Shown here one piece after another: positions 11,236 through 19,614 of a stretch of DNA of 64,000 nucleotides. The stretch spans positions 2,663,501-2,727,500 of the forward strand of contig NZ_CP060393.1 in assembly GCF_014274685.1 (NCBI RefSeq). Reading direction: 5' to 3'. The translations under genes were made by a program, and so were the position numbers. Source of the DNA: Edaphobacter sp. 4G125 (GTDB taxonomy: Bacteria; Acidobacteriota; Terriglobia; Terriglobales; Acidobacteriaceae). Below the pieces are notes generated by a model. The model did not search any database and was not told the origin of the DNA. It saw only the letters and a program-made list of their open reading frames with translations. Position 1 is the first letter of the stretch. Each line of letters begins with the position of its first letter.

Positions 11236-13554
11236 TCAGTCACGAAACGCGATGGCTTCCACCTTTGCCTGTATTTTGTCCGGGCTAACATCGGGTATGC
11301 TCTTGAGCTGCTCCAGACTCTTGATGTCACCATTCCGCTGGCGGTAAGAAACGATCGCCTGGGCTTCTTTCTCAGTCAGACCTAGCCCTTCTTCAAGCTG
11401 CACGGCGGCCGCTTTGTTTACGTTCGTCTTCCCGAAGTACTTCGAGAGATACGCGGTCACATCTGCAGTCTCCGGTTCTGATAGTTGCGCACCGCGTTCT
11501 ACCATAAGGCCAACCATTCGGCGCCATCCGGCCTCTGTGTATCGTTCTCTGGTCGCCACGTCGACTACGTGACATTGCACACAAGCCCGCTGCAAAACCG
11601 CCTTGCCTTTACTCTCCAGCAGCTCATCGTTTTGCTTCTCCGCAGCCACCGTTACCGCAACAGTTTGTACGACAGGAGACTGATCGCGGACAGGAGCAGT
11701 TGCTTCGCTACTGAGATTCGATTGAGCGAGAGTGGTGAACCGATCCACGGATCGCGTGGCGTCGTCCGACCCCACGTTTTTTTGCTTGACTCCGAACGCT
11801 ACGATTCGGTCCGTGCCGACATATACATTTCCATCAGCTATTGTTGGCGAATTGTATTTTCCGCTCGCTTGAAGCAGGCCAGGATCAGTTTTCCAAATGA
11901 CCTGCAATGTAGTTGCATCTATTGCATAGAGAACAGGCTGTGGGGACTTGGGTCCGGTCAGGATCGCGCTGCGCGGTGCGTTCTCGTCCAACACCCACAC
12001 GATCGCGTCCTTGCCACCATTGCTGCTGACCACCGGAGGGCCGGGATTCTTCAACACGAAGTCCATCGCCCGTCCATCCACCCGCATGTACGGATGAGTG
12101 CCCGCCGAACGCGATAACTGCAGTCGCACCACGCTGGGCGCAACACTGATCTCCGTGTCCTCAGGATCCTTGTTGTTGCCCGAGTAAAACAGGTACTCGT
12201 TGCCGGAGGCATTCCGGAAGTAGGCGGGGGTAGCCCGGTTCTTCGCTCGATCGAGCATGCCTTCGGTATCGGAATAGGGTCCAAAAATATTGAGCGGACC
12301 GCGCTTGCCGAATTGCGGTTGTGGTTCCGGCGGGAACAGGGATTGATCGGTGCTGGCGTCTTCGCTACAAGAACGGCGTTCATCACCGGGGACCGTGAAA
12401 CTGGATTGGCCGAGGAGATACGCGTTACCCTGCTTTCCTCCCACCGCGACCAGCGGATCCTCGGAGGCCGACTTGTCGCCAACATCCGGCAGGATGGCCG
12501 CTCCGCTGCTGCCTACGTCGACATCTCCCGCCTCGGTGCGACAGTAGTTGAACGGTGTGTAGACGCCCCGCAACGTTAAGCCGGACGCGGAAACGGGATC
12601 GAATTTCAGCACCGACTGCGCCCAGTTGTGCAAGGGTGGCGCGTGTTTTTGGCTGCCGCTTGCCCCGGTCACGGCATAGATATTGCCGCGAGCATCGATG
12701 GACACACCGGTTGATCCCCACACTCCGCCAATAGAATCCTCGGCCAACGGCGTGCTGCTGAATGCTGTCGCAAGAGTCTTACGCTGCGTGTCGATCGCCA
12801 CCACCCAGCCGCGACCCTGACCGATAGTGGCAAAAACATAGCGATCGTCGGGGCTGAGGTTGAGCGCACCACGCTGGATCGAGAATCGACCGGGCCGCCA
12901 AGGCGCTGCAGGGGTGTCGCCATAGCGCGGATTGCGATTGATTGGCGGTTGTTCGAGTGCTTTTTCATCCATCGCCACCGGCCAGCCGTCAAGCACCTTG
13001 CCTGTCGACAGGTCGAGTCCATACATGCGGAAGCTCGTGGTCTCGCCGCAGCTCACGACATAGAGATGTTTGCGGGCCTTGTCGATCACAGGCGTGCCGA
13101 CAATGCCCATGGCGCTGGCGTCCCAACGCAGGATGCAGGGAGCATCCAATTGCGTCTTCCAGAGGATGGCACCAGGAACAACCCCATTCGATCGAGTCGC
13201 GTTGATGGCATAGACATAGCCGGTGCTCGTTGCGGCGATGACGACATGGAAGGTCTTCCCGTTATGCTCCTTGGTTTGAATCTTCAATCCATCTATATAA
13301 AGGGGTGAAGCATAAAGACGCGCCGGATATTTCCCGAACCCGTCGAGTTCAGGTGACTCCCACAGCTTGCCGAACCGTCCCCGGGCGAGCGTGACAGGAG
13401 TGAGCTTACGCTCTCTGGAAAACCAGCCGGTGCGTTGACGGTCAGCGTGCGCAGTCAGCACGTCGGCCCGTGTCGCCTCTTGCGCTACTGCCGCTCCGGT
13501 CACCGCGAGACACAAGAGTGACAGGACAAGAAAGTTTGTTGTCCGTATCTTCAT
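11236..13554 (-). CDS. PQQ-propeller / cytochrome c / helix-hairpin-helix fusion protein
   Basis: This 772-residue secreted protein has a signal peptide (~24 residues) and three modules. The first ~560 residues are a quinoprotein-like propeller (blades such as VLYAIDATTLQVIWKTDPG). A variable linker follows, then a cytochrome c module with one CXXCH (CVQCH, residues 658-662) resembling the first heme segment of the protein at 4980-6068. The last ~60 residues (ITEEEAQ-like LTEKEAQAIVSYRQRNGDIKSL) resemble the ComEA-type helix-hairpin-helix repeat. Whether the propeller really binds PQQ is unclear because typical metal-site motifs are not obvious. The gene overlaps the upstream ThuA-cupin gene by 4 bases (ATGA), so they are translated together. 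It is probably a periplasmic redox enzyme with internal electron transfer; the role of the HhH tail is unknown. Confidence 0.8.
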   Translation of the reverse strand: MKIRTTNFLVLSLLCLAVTGAAVAQEATRADVLTAHADRQRTGWFSRERKLTPVTLARGRFGKLWESPELDGFGKYPARLYASPLYIDGLKIQTKEHNGKTFHVVIAATSTGYVYAINATRSNGVVPGAILWKTQLDAPCILRWDASAMGIVGTPVIDKARKHLYVVSCGETTSFRMYGLDLSTGKVLDGWPVAMDEKALEQPPINRNPRYGDTPAAPWRPGRFSIQRGALNLSPDDRYVFATIGQGRGWVVAIDTQRKTLATAFSSTPLAEDSIGGVWGSTGVSIDARGNIYAVTGASGSQKHAPPLHNWAQSVLKFDPVSASGLTLRGVYTPFNYCRTEAGDVDVGSSGAAILPDVGDKSASEDPLVAVGGKQGNAYLLGQSSFTVPGDERRSCSEDASTDQSLFPPEPQPQFGKRGPLNIFGPYSDTEGMLDRAKNRATPAYFRNASGNEYLFYSGNNKDPEDTEISVAPSVVRLQLSRSAGTHPYMRVDGRAMDFVLKNPGPPVVSSNGGKDAIVWVLDENAPRSAILTGPKSPQPVLYAIDATTLQVIWKTDPGLLQASGKYNSPTIADGNVYVGTDRIVAFGVKQKNVGSDDATRSVDRFTTLAQSNLSSEATAPVRDQSPVVQTVAVTVAAEKQNDELLESKGKAVLQRACVQCHVVDVATRERYTEAGWRRMVGLMVERGAQLSEPETADVTAYLSKYFGKTNVNKAAAVQLEEGLGLTEKEAQAIVSYRQRNGDIKSLEQLKSIPDVSPDKIQAKVEAIAFRD

Positions 13555-14882
13555 TTCTCTCCGATCGCGATCCGGTCAGCAGAGTTGTAGGAGATCGACA
13601 GGACCGCGTCCTCCTTGCCGATATTGCGCGCGTTGTGCAGCGTCCCTTCGGGGATCGTCACGGTGTCGCCCGCACTCATCTCGTATTCTTTGTCACCCAC
13701 CCGGTTCATGATGTGTCCCTGGACGACGTGCAGAATCTCATCGCAATTGGGGTGGCTGTGGACTGGGTTTTCCTTCCCAGGATTGATCGTGGCTATGCCT
13801 ACGGTCATAAAGAGAGAGTTCCCAAGCTCCCGCGAGGCAAGCCATTCGAGCTTGCCCCAGGGCTGCGACTGGACAAGAGCATCCGCCCGCGTTAGGAGCA
13901 AACGCCGGGGTGTTGCCGAAGCACGGCCTCCTCCATGCGGCATCGTCGGGGCGTTCGTAGTCGCCCCTGCGAGCGGTACGTCGCGTTTGGATGTCCAGAG
14001 GATCGCGTTCAAGAGCATGTCGCGTATCTGCGACTGATCGAACGTCAACAGATAGTGGCCACCGGTGAATGCGAATGATCGACCGCCATTGGGCCGCTCG
14101 GCAGCCCACGCAATGACATGGTCTGCGGAAGGCTCCTCAAAAACCGGCTTGTTGTTTTGGGTTTGGATATGGACCTTCGCAGAAAGTATCGGTGTGACTT
14201 TGTCGGTCTTGGAGAAGGTCAGGGTGGGGTAGAACTCGTCCAGGAGCTCAAAGGATTTCAGCCCATTGGCAATGGGATTTTTATCCGCTCCTGAAATCTG
14301 CATCTGCACGATCTCAGTCGTGCGGTCAGCCATACCGAAGCGAACACCGCCGAGCCAATCGGCCATCGGAATCTTGCTGGTCTGGTCGGGGAGAGTGGAC
14401 GCCTGGTGCAGAGCGATGAGCCCTACGCCTTTCGACATCAACTGCTCCATGGCCTTGCGACGCGACTCATCGTCTAAGGCGTGGCCCATCGTCCCGGCAT
14501 GCCGTTCGCCGCCTCCGTAGTTCATCCCGAAATACATGAGGACCACATCGGCATCGGCGATCTCGGAAAGGTCCGAGGGAAAGCCCGTCGGGAATGACTT
14601 GACGACCGGATGGAGGGCCTGGAATTGGGGTGATCCCTTGATCAATCGCTCGATCGCAAGAATCCCGTCTGGATAGTCGTGCTCCGTCCGCGGATAACCC
14701 TGTTTCGCTCCGCCGATCAGAACGATCGTGGGACCCGATGGACCTGTAGTAGCCGTAGTGCCGGATTGAGCCGCAGCGGTAAAGCAAGCGACTACCAATA
14801 TGCAAATAGCCAGCATTGCAGCAGGTAACTGTGCTAAAACAGCACATGAAACAGTCAGCTTCTCGATAACTCTCATAAACAC
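13551..14882 (-). CDS. Secreted ThuA-like / cupin fusion protein
   Basis: The N-terminus is a signal peptide (~39 residues, ending TAAAQS). Residues ~50-300 form a ThuA-like glutamine-amidotransferase-fold domain (IVLIGGAKQGYP, GVGLIALHQAS, FAFTGGHYLLTF). The last ~120 residues are a cupin with a clear metal site: HSHPNCDE then GDTVTIPEGTLHNARN supply His, His, Glu and His. ThuA-family proteins are tied to trehalose and 3-keto-glycoside metabolism in other bacteria, so a keto-sugar substrate is plausible. The stop overlaps the start of the PQQ/cytochrome fusion, indicating one functional unit. Substrate and reaction are not established. Confidence 0.82.
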   Translation of the reverse strand: MFMRVIEKLTVSCAVLAQLPAAMLAICILVVACFTAAAQSGTTATTGPSGPTIVLIGGAKQGYPRTEHDYPDGILAIERLIKGSPQFQALHPVVKSFPTGFPSDLSEIADADVVLMYFGMNYGGGERHAGTMGHALDDESRRKAMEQLMSKGVGLIALHQASTLPDQTSKIPMADWLGGVRFGMADRTTEIVQMQISGADKNPIANGLKSFELLDEFYPTLTFSKTDKVTPILSAKVHIQTQNNKPVFEEPSADHVIAWAAERPNGGRSFAFTGGHYLLTFDQSQIRDMLLNAILWTSKRDVPLAGATTNAPTMPHGGGRASATPRRLLLTRADALVQSQPWGKLEWLASRELGNSLFMTVGIATINPGKENPVHSHPNCDEILHVVQGHIMNRVGDKEYEMSAGDTVTIPEGTLHNARNIGKEDAVLSISYNSADRIAIGEK

Positions 14883-14976
14883 ACACCCTCGTAGGAGCGA
14901 CTAATTACTTATTCGCCCGACAGCTAAATCCACGTTGACGCCTATAACTACAGTTGAATTTGCGCGATAAGTTGCA

Positions 14977-15849
14977 CTAACTTCCGGCAACCGATATGAG
15001 TTGTCCTCTCCCGGCGGTCGCCTTAAATTTCTGGACCTGAGCCGTGATTGCCTGCTCAGCCGGAAGCCGTTCTACGCTGGATGCGCCAAAGAAACCTGCA
15101 ACAGAGTGTGTTCGACTGAGCACAAACTCTACGTCGTCCGGCTCTGCAATCGGGCCGCCATGGCAAAGCACAATTACATCCGAGCGGACCGATTTAGCTG
15201 CGTCGCAAATCGATTGCACCCGAGAAACAGCCTGGTCAAGACTCATCGCCGTTTGGGCTCCGATTGTACCGTTCGTCGTCAACCCCATGTGTGCAACGAC
15301 GATATCCGCACCTGCCGAGACCATAAGGCGTGCCTGCTCTTCGTCGAAGACATACGGGCTAGTCAACAGATCTAGTTCGTGAGCGGCAGCGATCATCTCC
15401 ACCTCAAGCTCGAATCCCATTCCAGTCTCTTCGAGGTTCTGGCGGAAGTTTCCATCAATCAGGCCGACGGTCGGGAAGTTCTGCACTCCTGCGAATCCCA
15501 TCTCTTTTAGCTCTTTGAGAAACCTCGGCATGATTCGAAAGGGGTCAGTTCCGTTCACACCGGCCAGCACTGGAGTGTTATTCACAACCGGCAGAACTTC
15601 ACTCGCCATACTTACGACAATGGCGTTGGCATCGCCGTAAGCAAGAAGACCCGCCAGCGATCCGCGTCCGGCCATCCGGTAACGACCGGAGTTATAGATG
15701 ATGATGAGATCCGCGCCTCCAGCTTCGGCGCATTTAGCGGAGATTCCAGTGCCCGCACCCGCCCCGACGATCGATGTCCCCGCCGCTACTGCCGCCTGCA
15801 GTCGTTTCAGGTAATCTTTTCGAGTCAACTCTGTTCCTCTATTTCCCAT
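14977..15849 (-). CDS. TIM-barrel signal-transduction/PEP-hydrolase-like protein
   Basis: This 290-residue protein belongs to the TIM-barrel_signal family (phosphoenolpyruvate hydrolase-like). Typical segments are [50 protein letters not shown] and [13 protein letters not shown]. Family members are often encoded next to, or fused to, Tm-1-like/UPF0261 proteins, and here the UPF0261 gene is directly upstream on the same strand (97-bp gap). The biochemical function of this pair is not well defined. An ATG start is used, though a TTG eight codons later with GAGGAACAG before it is an alternative. Expression is probably controlled by the divergent MocR-type regulator. Confidence 0.85.
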   Translation of the reverse strand: MGNRGTELTRKDYLKRLQAAVAAGTSIVGAGAGTGISAKCAEAGGADLIIIYNSGRYRMAGRGSLAGLLAYGDANAIVVSMASEVLPVVNNTPVLAGVNGTDPFRIMPRFLKELKEMGFAGVQNFPTVGLIDGNFRQNLEETGMGFELEVEMIAAAHELDLLTSPYVFDEEQARLMVSAGADIVVAHMGLTTNGTIGAQTAMSLDQAVSRVQSICDAAKSVRSDVIVLCHGGPIAEPDDVEFVLSRTHSVAGFFGASSVERLPAEQAITAQVQKFKATAGRGQLISVAGS

Positions 15850-15946
15850 TACGCTAAGTCCCCTTTAAAGAAAGCCAATTAAGCCCGCCGTCTGTCCGGC
15901 AGCGGTGACGCTGTTGCGGTAGCCAGGAAATCCCCGGCGAAATACT

Positions 15947-17215
15947 TCATGCACTAACCCCTGGTGTCGCGCCAGTACCGACACTGAATCCTGATGACAC
16001 TTCAGCGCATTTCAAAAATTCGTCAGCAACCGCTTCCGCAAACTCAGGGTCGTTGATGTGCCTATCCAGCTCCACGAGCTTTACATTCGGCCCGACATTC
16101 GCCCGGAGAGCATCGAACAAGCTTTTATCGGCAACCGGGTCATAGAACGGTTTTCCAGGATGATCGATGCCGGAGATACCTCGAAGCGGTAGCAATAAAA
16201 CAACAGGACCCTGCGCCCGATTTAACTTTCGCGCCAACATCTCGCCGAGTTCCCTGTTTTCCTGTGGTGTTGTACGCATAAGGGTGACCGCCGGGTTGTG
16301 CGGATAGAAGAGCCGGCCGGCAAATTTGGACGGTACAGTTTCAGGTGCGCCGAAATTGACCATATCCAGGGCTCCGACGGAAACGACCTGAGGCACACCT
16401 TTTCCCCCAGCCGCCTCCAGGCGATGTGGCCCAGCGGTCAGAACGCCTCCTACAAGTTCATCTGCAAGCTCCGTAGTCGTGATATCCAAAACGCCTTTCA
16501 CGAAACCCTCGACGACCAAACGTTCCATCGCCTGTCCTCCGGTTCCGGTGGCGTGAAAAACCAGAAGCTCATAGCCACGATCTTCCAGCAGCTCCTTGAC
16601 GCGGTTCACGCAGGGAGTCGTATTGCCAAACATGGTCGCTGCCAGCAACGTCCGGCTGGACACTTCCGGCAAAGGCGCTCGACGTCCGCACATCCCTGCC
16701 ATCGCATCCGCGGCATTCGCGAGAATGGTGGACGTAAGACTATTGAGTCCGGTGAAGTCCACCACCGAATACATCATGCAAATATCGGACGTCCCAACAT
16801 AAGGCCGTACATCGCCAGACGCCATCGTTGAAAGCATCAGTTTTGGAACACCGATCGGAAGCTCGCGCATTCCAGCGGTAGCAATAGCCGTTCCCGCCGA
16901 GCCTCCGATAGCCATCATCCCTTCTCGAAATCCTCTCGCCCGGCGTTCACGCACCCATGCCGCTAGTCCTCTATGCATGGCGGCAGTTGCACGTCCACGA
17001 TCTTCGGCAGCGACCAACTCAGCGATACTTTCGCCCGCAGCCCGTACTATCTCCTCGCGGGATACATCAGCCTGAAAAAGAGGAGAGTCCAGAACTCCGA
17101 TGTCAACAACCGTGACGGTGAGCCCAGCCACTATCAGGCGGTCCCGCAGGAATCGCACCTCGTTGCCCTTTGTGTCCAGAGTTCCTACGACAAGGATGGA
17201 GTAAGACGCAGTCAA
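15947..17215 (-). CDS. Tm-1-like ATP-binding domain protein (UPF0261)
   Basis: This 422-residue cytoplasmic protein matches the UPF0261/Tm-1-like family: an N-terminal ILVVGTLDTKGNEVRFLRD, then MMAIGGSAGTAIAT, FGNTTPCVNRVKELLEDRG, and a C-terminal LLLPLRGISGIDHPGKPF. The plant Tm-1 protein has the same N-terminal ATP-binding domain followed by a TIM-barrel domain; here the TIM barrel is the neighbouring gene, so the pair equals a split version of that architecture. The start is a TTG at 17215 with AAGGAG about 10 bases upstream; no in-frame ATG is nearby. It faces the MocR regulator across ~140 bp with two copies of an 11-mer. Confidence 0.85.
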   Translation of the reverse strand: MTASYSILVVGTLDTKGNEVRFLRDRLIVAGLTVTVVDIGVLDSPLFQADVSREEIVRAAGESIAELVAAEDRGRATAAMHRGLAAWVRERRARGFREGMMAIGGSAGTAIATAGMRELPIGVPKLMLSTMASGDVRPYVGTSDICMMYSVVDFTGLNSLTSTILANAADAMAGMCGRRAPLPEVSSRTLLAATMFGNTTPCVNRVKELLEDRGYELLVFHATGTGGQAMERLVVEGFVKGVLDITTTELADELVGGVLTAGPHRLEAAGGKGVPQVVSVGALDMVNFGAPETVPSKFAGRLFYPHNPAVTLMRTTPQENRELGEMLARKLNRAQGPVVLLLPLRGISGIDHPGKPFYDPVADKSLFDALRANVGPNVKLVELDRHINDPEFAEAVADEFLKCAEVSSGFSVGTGATPGVSA

Positions 17216-17253
17216 AGAGATTTATCTCCTTACATTGCTATCAATACAAATTG

Positions 17254-17264
17254 AGTACAATTAG
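17254..17264. promoter_or_regulatory. Direct-repeat element AGTACAATTAG, copy 1
   Basis: This 11-base element lies 39 bases upstream of the UPF0261 start and is repeated exactly at 17342-17352, 88 bases away. MocR-type regulators typically bind direct repeats, so it is a candidate operator half. A related TACAAATTG sequence sits just beside it at 17245-17253. Confidence 0.5.
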
Positions 17265-17341
17265 CGAGCAATGACAAGCTAATATCGTACATGTTTTGGT
17301 GTCAAGCGGAAAATTTAGAAGTTTATCCACAAAACAATGCC

Positions 17342-17352
17342 AGTACAATTAG
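17342..17352. promoter_or_regulatory. Direct-repeat element AGTACAATTAG, copy 2
   Basis: This is the second exact copy, ending three bases before the ATG of the MocR-type gene. Binding here would block translation start or transcription of the regulator itself, so autorepression is a reasonable guess. Confidence 0.5.
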
Positions 17353-17355
17353 GGT

Positions 17356-18888
17356 ATGCCGAAACCTATCGAACAGTTGGGGCAGTTTGTCTTTGAGGAG
17401 TTTGGACCACCCCGTTATGAACAGTTGGCTGCTTTTTTTGAACGCGCAATACGCGCGGGCGAGCTCAGTTCGGGAGATCGCCTTCCCACTGTACGTCGAC
17501 TCTCCGGGCTTATGAGCGTGAGCGCAACAACAATCAGCGCCGCGTTCGACCTCCTGGGAAGCCGCAAATTCGTTCGGGCCGAAGTGGGACGCGGCACTTT
17601 CGTCGTTTCAGATTGGCAGGATGTAAACGGCAATTCATCAAATTCGGTCCGTACCATCCCACAGCCGCTGTCCACGTTTACGGGAACTCGAAGTCCTTGG
17701 CGCCGAAATGCCTTAATGCGTGCCAGCTCGCGACTCCGTGCCACGTATCCAACAGCAATGGAATGTAGCACAGGACGACCCGACGCGAAGCTGCTGCCAC
17801 TGGAAGTTATCCGTCAAGCCTGGACAGATTGCATTCAGGAAGTCACATCCGCCGATTTGCAGTATGCCGGTCCCGAGCCCATCCGGCTTTTGGCGGACGT
17901 CCTGGTTCCGATACTGGAAACCGACCTCATTCCAGCGCGAACTCAGGATCTGATCATTGGTAGTTCAGCACAGCAGTTTTTCGCTCTCATCTATGAAGTC
18001 GTAAGCGCGAAATCGGAAAAATCCAAGTTGTCGGTCGCTGTTGAGGAGCCTGGTTATCCGACTCTGATGGACACTTTGGAGCGTGCCGGCGGCCGACTGT
18101 TGGGAATTGCCGTAGACCGGTTTGGCGCCATCCCCGCTTCGCTCGATGCGGTCTTACGAAATGGCGCAAAGCTGGTGATTTTGACGCCGCGTGGTCATAA
18201 TCCCACCGGCGCTTCCTGGTCGACTGAGCGCTTATTGGAGCTGTCCGAAGTATTGAAGACTCATCCTGACGCGATCATCGTAGAGGACGATCAGATCGCA
18301 GGTATTGCCACCACCAGGCCGGGCTCGTTGCTCTCCATTCCTGAGTTAGAGAATCGGGTTGTGCATATCCGCTCATTTTCGAAATCAATAGCTCCGGATC
18401 TGAGGATGGCAGCAGCTGTCGCGCGCACCTTCATACGAGAACCGCTGTCGGAAGCCAAAACATTTGCCGATGGCTGGAGTTCACGATTGCTTCAGCGCGT
18501 TCTCGCACGGACACTACAAACGGACGAGGTAAACGCAGCCCTGAAGAAAACGCGCGATGCTTACCGTGACCGTCGGCAAAGCGCATGCGCTGCTTTGAAT
18601 CAGATCGTAGCGCCACTTGGTGGCGGCTGCTGGTCCGGCCCTGATGGTGTCAACGTATGGGTGCAGTTGCCCCCTGGTGTCGATTCCAAACATATTCAGG
18701 AGCGAAGTGCAGCTGCTGGCGTTCGTATCGCTGATGGCGAACCCTTCTTCATTGCTCCCGGCCCAAATAACGTCGTGCGACTGAATGCCGCTTCGGTCGA
18801 AGCAGAAGATGCGGCGAGGGCCGGTAAGATTGTGGGGCAAGCGATTCTTGACTATGGTTGGCAGAATCCCGGGCCGATTCACGTTTAG
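17356..18888 (+). CDS. MocR-type regulator (GntR winged helix fused to PLP aminotransferase fold)
   Basis: This 510-residue protein has a GntR-type DNA-binding domain (~20-85: GDRLPTVRRLSGLMSVSATT) and a class I aminotransferase-like domain (~110-505). The PLP lysine is most likely K343 in SFSKSIAPDLR; the aminotransferase signature TPRGHNPTGASWS is at 277-289. MocR regulators sense PLP-bound amino compounds and usually control the adjacent divergent gene, here the UPF0261/TIM-barrel pair. The ligand cannot be deduced, but the context predicts a substrate handled by that pair. Confidence 0.9.
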   Translation: MPKPIEQLGQFVFEEFGPPRYEQLAAFFERAIRAGELSSGDRLPTVRRLSGLMSVSATTISAAFDLLGSRKFVRAEVGRGTFVVSDWQDVNGNSSNSVRTIPQPLSTFTGTRSPWRRNALMRASSRLRATYPTAMECSTGRPDAKLLPLEVIRQAWTDCIQEVTSADLQYAGPEPIRLLADVLVPILETDLIPARTQDLIIGSSAQQFFALIYEVVSAKSEKSKLSVAVEEPGYPTLMDTLERAGGRLLGIAVDRFGAIPASLDAVLRNGAKLVILTPRGHNPTGASWSTERLLELSEVLKTHPDAIIVEDDQIAGIATTRPGSLLSIPELENRVVHIRSFSKSIAPDLRMAAAVARTFIREPLSEAKTFADGWSSRLLQRVLARTLQTDEVNAALKKTRDAYRDRRQSACAALNQIVAPLGGGCWSGPDGVNVWVQLPPGVDSKHIQERSAAAGVRIADGEPFFIAPGPNNVVRLNAASVEAEDAARAGKIVGQAILDYGWQNPGPIHV

Positions 18889-18939
18889 AGCTCTGACTGG
18901 CCCGCTCGGCTAGCTTCTTCACTTCAATCAACCCGAATC

Positions 18940-19374
18940 CTACGACGCAATTTTCATTACACCCTTCTTGATTATCAGACACCCATATAAACGGGTCTCT
19001 CCAGTCATGAGGACTCCAAACGCGTTTCGAGCGCGCTCGTAAAATGCGAACCGGTCAATCCGAATGGGCGCTGGTACTGATGGATCATAGCGCCAAATCG
19101 TGTTCATGAAATCGGCTTCGATAGCACGGTCAAACTCCTTGTCGGCATCTACCTCGATCATGACTAGCGGATCGGTGTAGGTCTCAAATGGAAATAATGG
19201 CGCGATCCCTTCGAGGAGACCCGTAACCGAGAGCCCATCGGAGCGAAGCAGCCGCTTGGCCATGCTGGCTCCAGGAAAGTTAGAGTCAGCGAGGACCAGT
19301 TCATCTCCATGTCCCATCTCGCATAAGAGCTTGAGCAACTCTGGACTAACAACAGGTGAGATTCCCTTGAGCAT
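18940..19374 (-). CDS. fucU: L-fucose mutarotase FucU (RbsD/FucU family)
   Basis: This 144-residue protein aligns by eye with E. coli FucU along its whole length: start MLKGISPVVSPELLKLLCEM, H22 and D24 in GHGDE, D30 in LADSNFP, RFAFYERA, and the end TGETRLYGCLIIKKG. It interconverts sugar anomers (fucose, possibly ribose) in the cytoplasm. It is the last gene of the long minus-strand run with the receptor, sugar porter and ribokinase. Its ATG lies three bases after the stop of an unexplained open frame at 19378-19614. Confidence 0.9.
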   Translation of the reverse strand: MLKGISPVVSPELLKLLCEMGHGDELVLADSNFPGASMAKRLLRSDGLSVTGLLEGIAPLFPFETYTDPLVMIEVDADKEFDRAIEADFMNTIWRYDPSVPAPIRIDRFAFYERARNAFGVLMTGETRLYGCLIIKKGVMKIAS

Positions 19375-19377
19375 CGC

Positions 19378-19614
19378 CTAAATCCTTTCACTTTCGAAGT
19401 GATCGCGTAATTTAACCCAACGACTGTTGATATCCGACACGACGTGAACCATTCTTGCTTCTTGCTCAAAACCCTTGCGCACCGACCAATCTGATCTGAC
19501 AGTGATGTAGAAACTGGGAATTCCGAGAACAGCAATTTCGTACCAGTAAACATGAGGGTGATGGCATACGATTCCGGTTTCAGGCAGGGATCGTCTTGCT
19601 ATAAGCTGCCCGTT
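19378..19614 (-). pseudogene. Unexplained open reading frame tail immediately upstream of fucU
   Basis: The minus strand is open for 78 codons before a TAG at 19378-19380, which is just three bases from the fucU ATG. The conceptual peptide (contains HPHVYWYEIAVLGIPSFYI, then VRSDWSVRKGFEQEARMV and RWVKLRDHFESERI) has the composition of a real protein, but it has no ATG near its beginning and its 5' part runs into the 3' end of the esterase gene. It could be the remnant of a truncated gene or a small gene with a non-ATG start. No family is recognised. Confidence 0.35.

Noticed and set aside
19164..19553. 129-codon ATG frame overlapping fucU
   Set aside because: Most of it overlaps fucU in another frame with unnatural composition; the alternative frame ending at 19378 is more protein-like.
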